16,654 nucleotides of DNA from Kalaharituber pfeilii (taxonomy: Eukaryota; Ascomycota; Pezizomycetes; Pezizales; Pezizaceae), in contig WHUZ01000271.1 in the NCBI GenBank assembly GCA_015179045.1, forward strand, positions 1-16,654, read 5' to 3'. Both the position numbers and the translations under genes were made by a program. Positions 16,243-16,654 of this stretch are shown in pieces. The notes beneath the pieces were generated by a model that saw nothing but the letters and a program-made list of their open reading frames with translations, had not been told where the DNA came from and did no database searches. Each line of letters opens with the position of its first letter. The stretch's first letter is position 1.

Positions 16243-16473
16243 AAGACAGGGTCACATCCAGGGCTGAGGAGGCGGGGGGAGGTAGAGGAGGAGACGAGGA
16301 TTGTTGGGTGGGGAAGAGGAGAAGGGAAGGGGGAGAAGCAGGGGGAGGCGAATCTGGTATGGGGCAGAGTGGGAGAGGTCACAGTGGGGGGGTGTATGTG
16401 GAGGGGGATTGGAGGGAGGAGGAGTTTCGAGAATGGCTGGAGGAGGTGGTGGAAGTAGAAAGGAAGTGCGTAC

Positions 16474-16605
16474 TTAGGGTTAGGGTTAGGGTTAGGGTTA
16501 GGGTTAGGGTTAGGGTTAGGGTTAGGGTTAGGGTTAGGGTTAGGGTTAGGGTTAGGGTTAGGGTTAGGGTTAGGGTTAGGGTTAGGGTTAGGGTTAGGGT
16601 TAGGG

Positions 16606-16646
<41 letters not shown>

Positions 16647-16654
16647 GGGTTAGG
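16474..16654 (+). repeat. Telomere, (TTAGGG)n
   Basis: 25 perfect TTAGGG units (16474-16623), then one TTTAGGG (16624-16630), two TTAGGG, one TTAGGGG (16643-16649) and a partial TTAGG at the window end. The G-rich strand runs 5' to 3' outward, so the right edge of the window is a natural chromosome terminus. Reading frames through it give endless Val-Arg and are artefacts. Confidence 0.98.

Larger units (their letters stand above)
15602..16473 (+). mobile_element. LINE fragment truncated at both ends
   Basis: LINE-type coding begins immediately at the satellite boundary with the zinc knuckles of ORF1, runs through the ORF1 stop into the start of an ORF2 endonuclease, and ends where telomere repeat starts at 16474. 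Loss of the 5' part is usual for LINE insertions. Loss of the 3' part (RT, tail) is not, and indicates a later break at the telomere side. The + strand is strongly purine-rich. Confidence 0.75.

Noticed and set aside
15948..16382. - strand 144-codon Pro/Ser-rich frame
   Set aside because: It is antisense of the purine-rich LINE ORF1/ORF2 region. Long stop-free antisense frames are expected where one strand is nearly all purine.
16188..16628. 146-codon frame ending in a long Val-Arg run
   Set aside because: The second part is the telomere repeat read as GTT AGG. The first part may include a frameshifted LINE ORF2 piece, but the frame as a whole is not a gene.

Overview
The window is the right-hand end of a chromosome, most likely from a filamentous ascomycete fungus. 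The last 181 bases are TTAGGG telomere repeat, with the G-rich strand running 5' to 3' to the window end. The organism guess is inference. It rests on chromodomain-bearing Ty3/gypsy elements full of C:G to T:A damage (RIP-like), LINE remnants of the kind common in fungi, the TTAGGG repeat, and the lack of any host gene.

Layout. (1) 1-282: AT-rich sequence with a polypurine/LTR-start-like motif, perhaps the edge of another retroelement. (2) 283-7750: a nearly full-length but dead Ty3/gypsy chromovirus on the + strand, with two ~0.62-kb LTRs, gag with a CCHC knuckle, protease, reverse transcriptase, RNase H, integrase and chromodomain. (3) 7871 to about 11432: a second, different dead chromovirus on the - strand, with a 3' LTR, polypurine tract, chromodomain, integrase, RNase H and RT, but no gag and no recognisable 5' LTR. 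(4) About 11460-11793: an abrupt change to GC-richer DNA and a 59-bp tandem repeat. (5) About 12085-13262: a satellite of ~56-bp monomers, part of it a higher-order repeat of exactly 167 bp. (6) 13263-14055: satellite interrupted by a 5'-truncated LINE with a poly-A tail and by a TA-flanked MITE with long inverted repeats. (7) 14357-14841: a second ~57-bp satellite in two opposed arrays. (8) 14842-15330: short poly-A or poly-T insertions with probable target duplications, and a small hairpin element. (9) About 15330-15600: the first satellite again, inverted. (10) 15602-16473: a LINE fragment (double CCHC ORF1 end, then the start of an endonuclease ORF2) cut off in ORF2 and capped directly by telomere at 16474.

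No functional host gene, tRNA, rRNA or CRISPR array was recognised. The coding material is all transposon-derived, and both LTR elements have lost catalytic residues. The window reads as a subtelomere: mutated LTR elements on the inner side, young-looking CpG-rich satellites and LINE or MITE debris further out, and an end that looks like a broken retroelement healed by telomere addition.
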